Notes under the pieces: generated by a model | The model's database searches: none | What the model saw: the letters and a program-made list of their open reading frames with translations, nothing else | What the model was told of the DNA's origin: nothing | Translations under genes and position numbers: made by a program | From: Peltaster fructicola | Lineage: Eukaryota > Ascomycota > Dothideomycetes | Reading direction: 5' to 3' | Length of the DNA: 64,000 bases | NCBI GenBank assembly: GCA_001592805.2 | Contig: CP051140.1 | Span: forward strand, 1,489,501 to 1,553,500 | Shown: piece after piece, positions 1-10,125 of the stretch | Position numbering within the stretch: position 1 is the first letter of the stretch | How the letters are laid out: every line of letters begins with the position of its first letter

Positions 1-120
1 TCCAGCCCATATGCTACCACAGACCGCATGCCTCTCAACCAGTACCCTGCACCAGCACCCATGGGTGGACAGCAGCACTTGGGCACTGACGGCTACGAGC
101 CATACAGATACCAGCGATGA
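1..120 (+). CDS. 3' end of an unidentified protein-coding gene (cut by window edge)
   Basis: Reading from base 1 in frame 1 gives 39 codons ending in TGA at 118-120. The visible tail is rich in Pro, Gln, Tyr and Gly (it contains MPLNQYPAPAPMGGQQH and ends GYEPYRYQR), which suits the disordered C-terminus of a fungal RNA-binding or regulatory protein. No domain is visible, so no function is assigned. The call rests only on an open frame running in from the edge and its biased composition; chance is possible for so short a stretch. Confidence 0.5.
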   Translation, partial: SSPYATTDRMPLNQYPAPAPMGGQQHLGTDGYEPYRYQR

Positions 121-2789
121 ACGACTGCAATGCTTTTGGAACGGCTGAGATAGAAGAAAGTGGAGCCTTCTGGCAGTGGACCAACATTTACGATAGCGAG
201 CACGTACGAGAAATGTACAATGATCTTCTTGGATACAAACCACCAAAGAACCACTTACATGTGCTATGACGATGCAGCTTGCTTGCTTATGATCCGCTGA
301 CTTGTGAGAAGACACCTTGCTATCATATGACGATGTGGCAGGGGTCCTGCACTTGCGCAGGGAGGGTAGTAGTGGTGCGAAGCCAGTAAACAATCGAACA
401 CTATAGCGGATCTCCGGTATAGCTGTGAGCGGTGTCAAAGAGGATCTCTGCCAATCAATAGGGACATTGCTGTGCTGCAAGCAGTCTCTCACGGACTTCA
501 TGCCCTTGTCTATTGAAGTTGTTCCCACCATCCAAGCAAGGATAGTACTATGAGTCCTTGTTGCCAGTAAGTGCTTCTTCTCTCTACTGCATGCGCTGGC
601 AAGCTGCTGCAGAGACCGAATAGCATATGTGATCAGCCACATCGTGGGATAAGATACTTTTGGAGTTGTCGTGCAGCATTCCCTCCCACTGTTAAAGTCT
701 TCTTGACACGGGGGTTTGTGACTGCATGCCGAGCGACGGGCATCAGCACTGCTTTAGGTCAGCAGGACAATTACAGATTCGCTCGCGTAGCTGCAGCATG
801 CGTTTCGGTTGCCAGTAGAGACAGCCAGAATCCTTACGCCATTTCTAGCTTTGTCGTAATCAAGAATGGACGCTAGATGCATCTTCATGCACGATGCGAC
901 GCCATATCACCAAGTCAGCATGTCGTGCATGACAATGGTGTAATTTGAGCATGCACGAAGCCTTCGCCAAGCTGACGGACAAGGAAAATTGGAACGGTAA
1001 GCATAGTGGTGTGTTGAGTGGTTTTAGAAGGAAAGGGGCAAGTGGATGCTTTCCCAAGAGCATGTAGATGTAACAGAGGCTCCATCACGCTGTACCGAAT
1101 CATTTGTTACCCACCCGGTCATTGACCGCCAATCTTTGCTCGAGCTGGAGATGTCGGCTTGCTCGCTGTCTCGTGTTGCAGATCGGGAGCATCGCGCAAG
1201 GCCTGGCAACGCTTTCAAGCAGGCCGTACAGATGACTGCATATCATGCAAAGCATCGATGGACGTGTTGAAGCGTGTGTCAGTCAATGACATGCTGCCTG
1301 CACCCAAGGCAGACGAGGCAATCTAGACACTCCAGACGGCTGTATTGAAATTGGGTGCACCAGGGTCTGAGCGTCTCTTGCCATGTGCCAAGCGTGCACT
1401 TTAAGACTACTGCAGGTGAGGCATTTTCTGCTCGCTGCACTGTACGTCCTCTGCATAGAGCCTAAAGTCAATGGGCTCGCAGTGCGTTTCAAGTAGTACG
1501 ACGAAGTGTGAGCTGTGCAGTAGTTGTATGCATAGCTTCCTTCCGTCAGTGAGGATGCTCCAGGCGACAAAGGACAGCTTCAGAGACAAGATGACGATGG
1601 TGGCAGGCTCGGGTAAGGGCGTATGGATCAGGACGAGATCAGACCGGGCGGACAAGGGCGTAGAGAGGAAGAAAAAATAAGGGTGATGCGGGGGTGGAAA
1701 GGCGTGTCTCTCAGAAATCGTCGCTCTGAGCTATGACGTCGCTCCGAGGCTGCCTCGCCTACAGTATGGAGTATGATGGCTGCGACATTCCCGGTCAGCA
1801 GCAGAAAACGATTGTCTATTGTCGACTCCGAAAGAATACTCAAGACGTACGTAGACTGCTGACCTGCAGGAGGAGAGCCGGCTTTGTGAGACGGCTTTGA
1901 GCATCGCCTGTGTGATCAGAGAGACAAGCAGTGAATGGAGGACATAATCAAATTGACATTGCGCTCGTGCATGATTGGCGGCAACCTGCCCTCGACTGGT
2001 CTAGGTGCGCATCCCACCCAGTGCACGGCAGTGTGGTGGTGGTAGCAGCAGCAGCAGCAGTGAGCGCAGCCCAGCAGATGAAGAAAGAGACTATCCTAGT
2101 AGTCTTCTTAGCCCTTTTTCTTTCCTCCAAATCTAAGCACATCAAACACCACACACGCGCCCGCTCGCAATTCTCGATCGTCCTTCTGCAGTACATACTC
2201 ATACTACTACTACTCCTCCTCCTTCTCCTCCTCCCACCTGCAACCCTCCTTTCTCTCGAGTGTGTGCACACCATCACCACCACCACCATAACACCCAGAG
2301 TATCACGCGATCTCGTCAGTCGCTTTTGCGAAAAAGACCGTGGGACCGGACCGATCAGCAGTCATCTACCCTCTCGACTTTTGGTGCTCAGCCCTGCAGC
2401 GGATTTGTGAGGCGCGTCTGCTTACCATTACCAACGCCACTTCCAACTACCCGCTGCTACGCATCCTCTGTCTCATTAATTCACCAACACTTCTCGAACC
2501 GACACATCCTAAGGAAACTTCCTGAGCCTGCCTGTCAATTTCAACAACTCGACCATACTTAGCTACCAACGCTTCGCTGCTCATCTTGGGGCCCCAAACC
2601 ATTGCCGCAACACTCAATCTCCAACGTCACCACAAGGCGTACACTCTTCACACAATGTCTGCATCTCAGTTATAGCCCAGGTAGGCCCTTTGGGTCAAGT
2701 GCTGTTGGCAATAGACCAAGATTGCACTACTCGGTATCGACCATTCTAACACAACGATACCACTTCTTTCACCGTTCACTGCGTCCCAC
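121..2789. other. Gene-poor stretch, probably 3' flank plus long leader of the next gene
   Basis: About 2.7 kb without a supportable gene. Open frames here are short, lack domains and include a low-complexity frame at 1931-2410 made by simple repeats. The last 600-800 bases before 2790 are pyrimidine-rich and carry CAG, ACT/CTC and CAC runs, typical of a fungal promoter and 5' leader. I see no tRNA, transposon or spliced coding pattern. Confidence 0.5.
2044..2288 (+). repeat. Cluster of simple repeats (CAG, ACT/CTC, CAC) in the upstream region
   Basis: Three short microsatellite-like tracts lie close together: CAG/GCA repeats at about 2044-2060, an ACT then CTC/CTT pyrimidine tract at about 2201-2237, and a CAC tract at about 2271-2288. 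They sit 500-750 bases upstream of the ATG at 2790. C+T-rich tracts are common near fungal transcription starts, so the middle tract may mark the promoter of that gene; this is inference. Confidence 0.6.
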
Positions 2790-5201
2790 ATGCCAACCAT
2801 CATGACGGACCCGAACACTTCTCTTCGGCTTGAGACAGCCGTCACATCTCCTGGTATGGAGCTTCCTGAAGAACTATCAGCAGACGTCGACGAGCCGCCG
2901 GAAACGAGTCCACAACACATTAACTTCTGGATACCACCGAAGCCTCACACAAACACATCATACGCGAAGGCAGTACCTCCAGCATACACACGACGCGAGT
3001 CCCTCTTGACCCGTCAATTACATACCGAAACCGAGCACTCTGATGAGGAGCATCACATCCGTTCACCTACACGTGGACTGTCCATGGTTTCAACATGGAG
3101 CAACCCAAGCACTGTCTCGACTGCAGAGCTCACGAGCGATGACGGCCGCAGTGTGCCTAGTCCAGGCATCAGCCCTTTCTTGCCACCTACACGTATGTCC
3201 AACACTCTACCCGTCACGGACAACAAGATCTTAGGTCTTGAACATGTTACCATCAAAGATCCAGTGGAGGAAGGCCTAGGACGAAAGAGGTGTATCACAT
3301 TTGCCTGCAGTGGTGCCGCCAAGGAGACCTCTCCCGTCAAGACGACTGCACCTATACTTGAGGAGCAACCCGCGTCACCACCAAAGCGCAAGTGCGCACT
3401 CAAATTCATGTGTCCTTCCAAGCCGGACGACAAGCCAACACCAAAGCGAGCAACGAGTCCTCCGCCTAAGCATCGACGGATGTCGTCATCGCAAAAGGTC
3501 CCAAAGGCGCACCGCGACTCGGACAGCACTGTCGTCAATCCTGCATCACCTCGTTTGACACGAAAGGCTCTTCTTGGCTCACCCAAGCCAGTCGCCGCAC
3601 AGGCAATTCCAGTACTCGACAACTCAGATGATGACTCCGGTGCTGAGGCCACACGCTTTCACGAGTTCGCTACAAGCGAGGAAGAGCCCGAGGAGTGGAC
3701 GCAGGAATCAACGTGCTACCGTAACAGACTTTGCGTGACCGACACCCTGAAGAAAGAGAATGTCATTCGTCAGCTCGGCCAGGAAGTCGAAGAGGAAGTC
3801 CTCGCCGAGGAAGAAGACGAAGAAGAAGAGGATGACCAGGACGATGACGATCCAGAGGCTGTTGACGAGCAGGACGATCTCGAAGATGAAGAGGAAGAGG
3901 ACGATGAATCTGACGACGGTTTCCACTCCGACGATGAGGAGGGCTTTGCAGGCTCTGACGATGAAGCTGACGGTAGCGATTGTGAGTGGTGGGCTCCAGG
4001 CGCCCTGTCGACTGCTGCCACGTCCACCGAACAGATCGAGCATCTTACCAGAATCTCCGCTCAGCCACAGCCTTCAGAATATCCATCCTCACTCGCATCG
4101 ATGAGCTCTGCAGGTGTCTCACCACATACATCCCACCGCAGACCAAGGCCATTCCGTACGCACTCTACATCGGCCGCCGTGGACATCGAGCGTCCAGCCA
4201 CACCAGATCTACCTGACTCAACCGACTTTGTCTGCGGTACTCTTGACGAAGATCGTCCAAAGGAGCAAGCATACCTCGACTGCATAAAGGAGCGGGAGGC
4301 AGCTAAGCATCGTCCTATTCCACAAGACATCGATCCAACCTTCCCAACTAGCGACCCTGAGATGGATGAGGAAGACGATGAGGACATTGAGGATCCTGAA
4401 GAGAGTGACAACGAAGAGATCATGCACGGTTCCCTCGATTCGATCCATGGCACAGCACGACGCATCTCGCCCACGCCGCGTCGTCCTAGCATCCGACAGC
4501 GGTCGCCAGCGCCCTCGCGTCGAGCCAGTACTCGTGCACGATCACCGGCTCCTGCAGCAATCCGTCACAAGTCTCCAGCTCCTGCTGCAATCCGCCACAA
4601 GTCGCCCGCACCAACGACTCGTCATCGATCTCCAGCGCCGGTTCGCACCAAGAGCCCAGCACCAAAGGTCAAGCCAACGCTCTTCTCTCCACCACCACAT
4701 CCAGTGCGAGCCCGCTCTCCGGCGCCACGCAAGCTATTCGGTCAATCACCACACCGAGCTCGATCCCCGGCTCCCGCCCCGCGCATGACCTCACCTCCAA
4801 ACACTCGCCGAGCCTCGCCTTCCGACCTGTTTCCTGCACCAGCGAACGGTCTGGCAGGTCGTCCAAATACCCTGACCGTTGCAGCATCTCTTCCGAAGCG
4901 TCCTGGTGGATTCCTGCTTAGCCGTCTAGGCCACCAAGCCTCAGATGTCGAAGGCGGAGAGACTCCTACAAATGGCCTGCGTAGTGGTCGTCGCCGAGGC
5001 GCCATTGATATCGTCAAGGGACTCGAGAAGAAGAAGCAGCGCCGACGTGAGAAGCTTTGTCAAAAGCTCGCCGCCAAAGCTGCTGCTCGCGGCGAAGAGC
5101 GTAAGAAGGTCAAGCCTGGTCGAGGCGCCGAACGCATGAGAGAAGTCGGTCTTGAGCTCCAGAAGTACAAGGGCCGCGCCGGACACATCCTATCCTACTA
5201 A
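2790..5201 (+). CDS. Large acidic/basic low-complexity protein, DUF2457-like
   Basis: An uninterrupted 803-residue frame. The N-terminal half carries conserved-looking islands (the GRKRCITFACSG motif; CALKFMCPS) in Ser/Pro-rich sequence. A long Asp/Glu block (DNA 3781-3990) ends in DCEWWAPG, followed by a second island (STDFVCGTLDEDRPKEQAYLD) and a second acidic block (4360-4420). A tandem array of SPAP units flanked by Arg/Lys runs at about 4500-4790. The C-terminus is strongly basic and probably helical (KKKQRRREKLCQKLAAKAAAR). The order of motifs matches what I recall of the fungal DUF2457 family, whose function is unknown; alternating acid and base blocks suggest a nuclear or chromatin-linked protein (inference). 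ATG at 2790 is taken as start; a second ATG lies at 2802. Confidence 0.8.
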   Translation: MPTIMTDPNTSLRLETAVTSPGMELPEELSADVDEPPETSPQHINFWIPPKPHTNTSYAKAVPPAYTRRESLLTRQLHTETEHSDEEHHIRSPTRGLSMVSTWSNPSTVSTAELTSDDGRSVPSPGISPFLPPTRMSNTLPVTDNKILGLEHVTIKDPVEEGLGRKRCITFACSGAAKETSPVKTTAPILEEQPASPPKRKCALKFMCPSKPDDKPTPKRATSPPPKHRRMSSSQKVPKAHRDSDSTVVNPASPRLTRKALLGSPKPVAAQAIPVLDNSDDDSGAEATRFHEFATSEEEPEEWTQESTCYRNRLCVTDTLKKENVIRQLGQEVEEEVLAEEEDEEEEDDQDDDDPEAVDEQDDLEDEEEEDDESDDGFHSDDEEGFAGSDDEADGSDCEWWAPGALSTAATSTEQIEHLTRISAQPQPSEYPSSLASMSSAGVSPHTSHRRPRPFRTHSTSAAVDIERPATPDLPDSTDFVCGTLDEDRPKEQAYLDCIKEREAAKHRPIPQDIDPTFPTSDPEMDEEDDEDIEDPEESDNEEIMHGSLDSIHGTARRISPTPRRPSIRQRSPAPSRRASTRARSPAPAAIRHKSPAPAAIRHKSPAPTTRHRSPAPVRTKSPAPKVKPTLFSPPPHPVRARSPAPRKLFGQSPHRARSPAPAPRMTSPPNTRRASPSDLFPAPANGLAGRPNTLTVAASLPKRPGGFLLSRLGHQASDVEGGETPTNGLRSGRRRGAIDIVKGLEKKKQRRREKLCQKLAAKAAARGEERKKVKPGRGAERMREVGLELQKYKGRAGHILSY

Positions 5202-5623
5202 TAGAAAAGACTTTATTATGTCTTTCACAGCAAAATCGATCTGAGCATTTGTCTCAGAGACGCCGCTGGTAAACAATCCAGCATATTGAAACGCATATCG
5301 CATGCGGTTGGTCGTCTCTGCGCTCGCCATCACGATTTCGGTGTTACATGGTATAAGCGAAAGATACCCATGGCTTTCACATTCGCAGGGGGAGTTATTG
5401 CATCTGCTGACGAGAGATGTTTCGAATCACTCGTTAAACCCGTTCTGAGCGTTGTTTTATCTTAGCCTTCATGGCATTTGGGGATGTCTTTGACTACCAA
5501 GTATTCATTCATTGCACTTTTTTGTAGATCAGAAGCAGCACATGAAGGCTGGCTTGTATACATTGATGTCTTTCATCTCCTCGAGGATGTGACGTTCGTT
5601 GAGTAAGCTCGCATGCCTGCACT
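5202..5623. other. Convergent 3' intergenic region
   Basis: About 420 bases between two genes that converge. It is AT-richer than the coding DNA around it and has no convincing open frame. It presumably holds both 3' UTRs and polyadenylation signals. Confidence 0.5.
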
Positions 5624-6182
5624 CTATTGACTCTGGTGCTTGCGAACCTCATCCCAGAGCTTGTTATCCTGTGCTTCCACGAAGATGGGCTTGCTTGTGT
5701 CTAGCTCATTGTAGCGACGTAGGTCCATCTCGCGGTCAAGCAAAGGCTTGACGTATGGATCGAATGTCTTCCAATACTGCAATATGGTCAGTGAAGTGAC
5801 GACAGGAGCACACGATGCACGTACTGGATCCTCGAGGTGGTATCTATCGTCGTGTGTAAGTGATGTGTTCGCCCAATGATCTGTTGCAGTGACTTACTTC
5901 TGGCTGCTCTCGTGAGCGTACCTCTCGACAATGGTGAAGGATCTAGGATCACTCTCACTTTGCATGACAAACCTGATATGGTCAGTGGAGAGTCCACAAC
6001 ATCGTAGCAGCATTGTATAGGAAACCCTTGGTGGGAGAGTCCTCCATAGGTAAATCTTACCAGCTCAGTGTTTCCTTGTCACGACTGTAGGTCTGGCTGG
6101 CTTCTTGCAGCTTGGCAGTGAGCTTCTTGATGGCCTCTGGGTCGTCCTTGGCATAGAGATGAACAACTAGAGTGTAGACCAT
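5624..6182 (-). CDS. Small ABM (antibiotic biosynthesis monooxygenase)-like dimeric alpha/beta-barrel protein
   Basis: Four exons by my splicing: 6182-6061, 5972-5898, 5843-5825 and 5776-5624 (369 nt, 122 residues); introns are 88, 54 and 48 nt, all GT...AG, and all joins keep frame. The product begins MVYTLVVHLYAKDDPEAIKK and continues through LSWFVMQSESDPRSFTIVERY, the usual beta-strand pattern of ABM-domain proteins, in which a homodimer forms an alpha/beta barrel that oxidises or degrades small aromatics or quinones without a cofactor. A 19-nt micro-exon encodes YHLEDP. Next door, on the same strand, is a phenol-hydroxylase-like flavoenzyme, which fits a shared aromatic pathway (inference). 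Exact substrate is unknown. Confidence 0.8.
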
Positions 6183-6594
6183 GGTGTACGTGGACGCTTC
6201 GCAAACGGAGACAGGAGTTTGAGGGAGAGAGCTGTTTTGATGAAGAGTGTCATTGTCATAAAATCCCCACATGACTTCGTACGAAACTCCTCATCCATGA
6301 ACATCGCATGTACTTGCTCTGATTTACATAATCGAGCATCATCTTTTGTCATTGCTGAGCTGATCTTGGTGACATAGCTATTCTCAGGACGAGGTGAACT
6401 GCATCATGCAATGCCGAGACAGGATCATATATTTTGCATGACTACACCTTGGTGCTCATTATTGGCCCGGAGATGATATCCTTGCTTGAGCAATGAGAAT
6501 TACTGTTCAAGGATGTCGTGAGCCCTCCTATCGCCATAACAGGGATGAGTTTGTCTTACTGACGAAACGCCAACATGTCATGAGCTGAACCCAG
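6183..6594. other. Tandem intergenic region (promoter of the ABM-like gene)
   Basis: About 410 bases between the flavoprotein stop and the ABM-like gene start, both on the minus strand. No coding pattern seen; presumed 3' UTR of the former and promoter of the latter. Confidence 0.45.
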
Positions 6595-8367
6595 TCATGT
6601 AGCCATACCAACAACGCTCTGCATTACCTGCAACAACTTCTCATCGGCATTCTCTATAGCAGACATGCTTCGCCAGCACACAATCCGATCAGGTCGACAG
6701 AGCACAGCGCCATCGTCGGCCACCTCTCGTCGTCTAGCCCAGTCGCCATAGACATCCTCGTAGTCTTGATCCCATCCTATGGAAACGCAATTGATGACAA
6801 TGCCAGTCTTCGATGAGACCAGCTTCGCTGCAGCTTGCCAGCTGTCGCCTCCATTGCCAGTGAAGAGGCAGAAAGTCCCATGACCTGCTACATCTTGCGT
6901 GCTGACTGGTGCTCGATCTGGTATCGAGTCATTCAACCAAGCATGCGGCAGTCTGCTGCCAGGATATGTGGTGATCTGATAGTGGAGCACCGGATCTTCT
7001 GGAAGAGCTGGGCGGCGTCCTTCATCCTTAAGATAGATAGCCGATGAGTTGTATGCTAGATTCATCTCAATGCCGATAGCACCAAATTCATGCTCCGTGT
7101 ACGCGACTGCTTCCTGGAGCTGCTTGCGCCGTATCTGACCAGCATCCAATTGTGCTGTAAGCTCAGCATGCTGTCGTTTTCGCTCCTCGACATCTGTTGG
7201 CAGCACACCTAGTGCCTCCCACACAGCCATGTGATCCCGCAGGCCTTGGTTGGCACGCTGCACCACGCCAGCTCCGACTGGCTGTCGTTCTTGGCTGTAA
7301 GTGTCCAATAGAGTAGGCGATGCCAGTCGCTTCTCGACAAAGGCTACCTTCCAAGCCAGATTGTAGGCATCCTGGATGCAAGTATTAGAACCAAGTCCAT
7401 TGAAGGGCGGATGTCGATGGACAGCATCGCCGAGGCAGAAGATGTTGCCTTCGCTGTACCTTGTGGCAACAATCTCATTGATATACCACTTCGAAGCATC
7501 CAAGATCTCAACCTTGACGCTGTCATCACCAATCAATTGCCGGACTCGCTTGAGATAGTCCGCCTCTGACGGTAGTACAGCAAGATCCTCGAAACCAGGC
7601 TCGGGCAAGATGATGAACATCCACTCATCCCAGGCTTTCACCATTCGTAGAACACAAGTCCAGCCCCACGGCGGATGTTCAACCTCAGGCTGGAATATCC
7701 AGTGCAAATTGCCCGTCCTGTATCGCATGTGCTTGTGTAGATCTGCCCGGACCAGAAGATTGATAGCTAGACCTTGACCAGGCTTCTTGTCTAAAGGAAT
7801 GTCCAGCTGTCGGATCACCTGGCTTCTCGCACCATCGCAGCCAAACAGATACTTGGAGTGGATAGTGTATGTCGTTCCACTGAGAAGGTCCTTCAGCTCA
7901 GACTTCACAGATCCATCTGACAGAGCTGTAAAATTGAGGAACTGCGTATCGAAACGAATCTTCCATCCTTTGGCAGTGGCATGACCTACAAGGATAGGCT
8001 CGAGGAGTGTTTGGGGCAGGTCGACGTGATGACAAGGACTAGCGGCATCGTAAGAGCCTCGTCGCTTCGGTTGGTTGCCCCAGCTGTGTATACGAGCGAG
8101 TTCCCTCCCTGCTACATCATGGCACCATCGAGTGTGCTGCATATGACTTTGTGGTGTGGCGACCTTGAGGCAGTCTTGTTCCAGACCAATCTCTCGTAAA
8201 CACTCCAATGCCGCTGGATTGTTGATATGTGCTCGAGGTTCCTTCGCCGTGCCGGAAGCCATTGATACCATGATACCCGTCTGGCCATGGGAGGCGAGAA
8301 AGCATGCTAGCGAAGCGCCTGCAGGGCCAGCACCTACTATCAGGTAAGGTATTTCGATCTGTGACAT
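6595..8367 (-). CDS. FAD-dependent aromatic-ring monooxygenase (phenol 2-monooxygenase / TfdB type)
   Basis: A single-exon 590-residue flavoprotein. The N-terminus IEIPYLIVGAGPAGASLACFLA is the dinucleotide-binding fold with GAGPAG at residues 12-17. A second FAD motif, IFCLGDAVHRHPP with Asp near residue 314, is the class A (PHBH-type) GD motif, and FNGLGSNTCIQDAYNLAWK follows as in phenol hydroxylases. A C-terminal thioredoxin-like part, typical of phenol hydroxylases, is consistent with the last 150 residues. The reaction would be NADPH- and O2-dependent ring hydroxylation. I chose the ATG at 8367; 20 upstream codons are open, but this start sits directly before the FAD fold. It is divergent from the SDR gene at 9076 and in tandem with the ABM-like gene, suggesting co-function. 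Substrate unknown. Confidence 0.9.
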   Translation of the reverse strand: MSQIEIPYLIVGAGPAGASLACFLASHGQTGIMVSMASGTAKEPRAHINNPAALECLREIGLEQDCLKVATPQSHMQHTRWCHDVAGRELARIHSWGNQPKRRGSYDAASPCHHVDLPQTLLEPILVGHATAKGWKIRFDTQFLNFTALSDGSVKSELKDLLSGTTYTIHSKYLFGCDGARSQVIRQLDIPLDKKPGQGLAINLLVRADLHKHMRYRTGNLHWIFQPEVEHPPWGWTCVLRMVKAWDEWMFIILPEPGFEDLAVLPSEADYLKRVRQLIGDDSVKVEILDASKWYINEIVATRYSEGNIFCLGDAVHRHPPFNGLGSNTCIQDAYNLAWKVAFVEKRLASPTLLDTYSQERQPVGAGVVQRANQGLRDHMAVWEALGVLPTDVEERKRQHAELTAQLDAGQIRRKQLQEAVAYTEHEFGAIGIEMNLAYNSSAIYLKDEGRRPALPEDPVLHYQITTYPGSRLPHAWLNDSIPDRAPVSTQDVAGHGTFCLFTGNGGDSWQAAAKLVSSKTGIVINCVSIGWDQDYEDVYGDWARRREVADDGAVLCRPDRIVCWRSMSAIENADEKLLQVMQSVVGMAT

Positions 8368-9075
8368 GATGCAAGGTAAGAAGGGTAGAGAGCGTACTGT
8401 ACTGCGTGCCACTGCTATGAGATGCAATCAACTTCCCTTCTATGTTTCATGATAGTGGGAACAGATCGTAGTGACCTCTGATGTCGAGAACAAGTCTCTT
8501 GTCTGAACTGCCGATCATAGAGCCTTTCGCCTGACAAAGCGGGGCCTTGCTTCTTCGAACACCTCCCAGTCATGAGTGAAGGAAGGACTATTCGAGGTCT
8601 TTGCATGCGTCAAGAGAGCCATCCAGGCGATATAACTCAGAGCGCAGGGAAGATCTTGCTGGGAGTGAGAGAATCGTCGTCCCTGACCGCACCAACGACG
8701 CTGCGGAGAGTGGCAGCCTAAATTGTGACACGCTGGGACAAAGTGCTCCTGCACCCAACAGCACGGCGCGAGGATTCTTTCGAGAACCTTCAATCGATAC
8801 TCTAGTGGTCATCACTAAGAGCAGCGTAAGGGATAGACGATTGAAGCCAATCATCGATCCTGATATATCGCTGACATCAAGACTCTCAGGATGACGTTTG
8901 GTTGACGAGCTTGCGCGTGTTGGTGCAGTCGCGTCTCCCAAGCACAAGACTACAATGGCAGCTGCATCAAGCTACATATACTGTGGAAATGTTCTCATTG
9001 ATCTCTCCACGCCCTGTTCTCCTAGCACGCACTTCCATCACCATCTCATTCTATCGCCAGAAAAGCACTTCAAGC
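8368..9075. promoter_or_regulatory. Shared divergent promoter of FAD monooxygenase and SDR
   Basis: About 700 bases lie between two oppositely oriented redox genes, so a common control region is likely. A TATA-like catata lies at about 8975. On the plus strand the frame of the SDR stays open from 8902, with an ATG at 8989. No repeated operator could be picked out with confidence by eye. Confidence 0.4.
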
Positions 9076-10125
9076 ATGTCGAACATCATTGAGAACGTCA
9101 AGACAACTCTGTCTCAAAACCTTGGAGGCGTGGCTCACGACACGATCGCGCCAGCTGAGACACGGTTCGATCTCGAGAAGGATGTCCCAGATCAGTCTGG
9201 CAAGGTTGCAGTCCTTACTGGATCAACCACGGGTATTGGCTATGGTGCATCTCACACACTGCTGAAGAAGAACATCAGCAAGCTGTTCATGATCTCTGAC
9301 GGAAAGGACAACGCACAGGACGCCATCAAGGCGATTGGCGAGGAAATGGGCGAAGACAAGGCCAAGAGGGTCATCTGGATTCAAGCTGATCTCGGTGATT
9401 GGCAGCGTATGACAGAGGTCGCCAAGGAGATCAGAGACCAGACCGACCGCCTTGATATCCTGGTGAACAACGCCGCGCGAGGTATCATGACAGCTCAGCT
9501 TACCGACTATGGCGTCGACAGACATATGGCAGTCAATCATGTCGGTCACGTCGTCTTGACTTCTCACTTGCTCCCACTGCTCAAAAAGACAGCCTCTGAG
9601 GGCCACACCGTTCGCATCAGTAACCAGGCCTCCAATGCACACCAGCAGGTCTCTTCTGACCTCAAGTTCAAAACCCTCGAGGACTGGAACCGCGACGATG
9701 GTCCAATGGGCCAGTACGGCAAGAGCAAGCTGGCTGCCATCCTGTACTCACGCTACCTCGCCCGTCATCTGACAAAATCTCACCCCAGGATCCTCATCAA
9801 TGCGACTCATCCTGGCATAGTCGACACCAAGATGTCTACCGACGAGATTCACGAGCCATACCCACTTGCTGGTTACGGCATGAGCGTTCTTCTTCAACCT
9901 TTCAAGAAGACTCAATTCGAGGGATGTTGCCCTACCGTCTACGCTGTAACAGTGACCGAGAAGAGCGGTCAGTACATTTGCCCGCCAGCGGCACCAGAGG
10001 CAGGAAGCGACTTGGCACAGAATGAAGAGCTTCAGGAGGATCTCATGGAGCTGACGAGGAGAGTTGTAACGCAAAAGTTCGGAGCACAGTCTGTCGACAA
10101 GGGCTGTCCTATGAAGGAATATTGA
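9076..10125 (+). CDS. Short-chain dehydrogenase/reductase (SDR)
   Basis: A 349-residue Rossmann-fold enzyme with no intron. It has the cofactor motif TGSTTGIG (residues 48-55), the NNAA motif (131-134) and the catalytic YGKSK (Tyr214, Lys218). The long helix after the first motif and the C-terminal extension (ending KGCPMKEY) resemble retinol-dehydrogenase/WW-oxidoreductase-like fungal SDRs that reduce ketones or oxidise alcohols with NAD(P). I chose ATG 9076 (MSNIIENVK). The same frame is open upstream to 8902 with an ATG at 8989, which would add 29 Ser/Arg-rich residues resembling a mitochondrial presequence. It is divergent from the flavin monooxygenase, consistent with a joint pathway (inference). 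Confidence 0.88.
   Translation: MSNIIENVKTTLSQNLGGVAHDTIAPAETRFDLEKDVPDQSGKVAVLTGSTTGIGYGASHTLLKKNISKLFMISDGKDNAQDAIKAIGEEMGEDKAKRVIWIQADLGDWQRMTEVAKEIRDQTDRLDILVNNAARGIMTAQLTDYGVDRHMAVNHVGHVVLTSHLLPLLKKTASEGHTVRISNQASNAHQQVSSDLKFKTLEDWNRDDGPMGQYGKSKLAAILYSRYLARHLTKSHPRILINATHPGIVDTKMSTDEIHEPYPLAGYGMSVLLQPFKKTQFEGCCPTVYAVTVTEKSGQYICPPAAPEAGSDLAQNEELQEDLMELTRRVVTQKFGAQSVDKGCPMKEY

Noticed and set aside
571-876. 101-codon plus-strand open frame near the left edge
   Set aside because: Cys/Ser/Arg-rich noise composition, no domain, no supporting splice or start context.
1931-2410. 159-codon frame with poly-Leu and His runs
   Set aside because: The runs are translations of CTC/ACT and CAC microsatellites; no conserved sequence on either side.
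3053-3652. 199-codon frame antisense to the DUF2457-like gene
   Set aside because: Shadow of a biased coding sequence; no domain and opposite to a well-supported gene.
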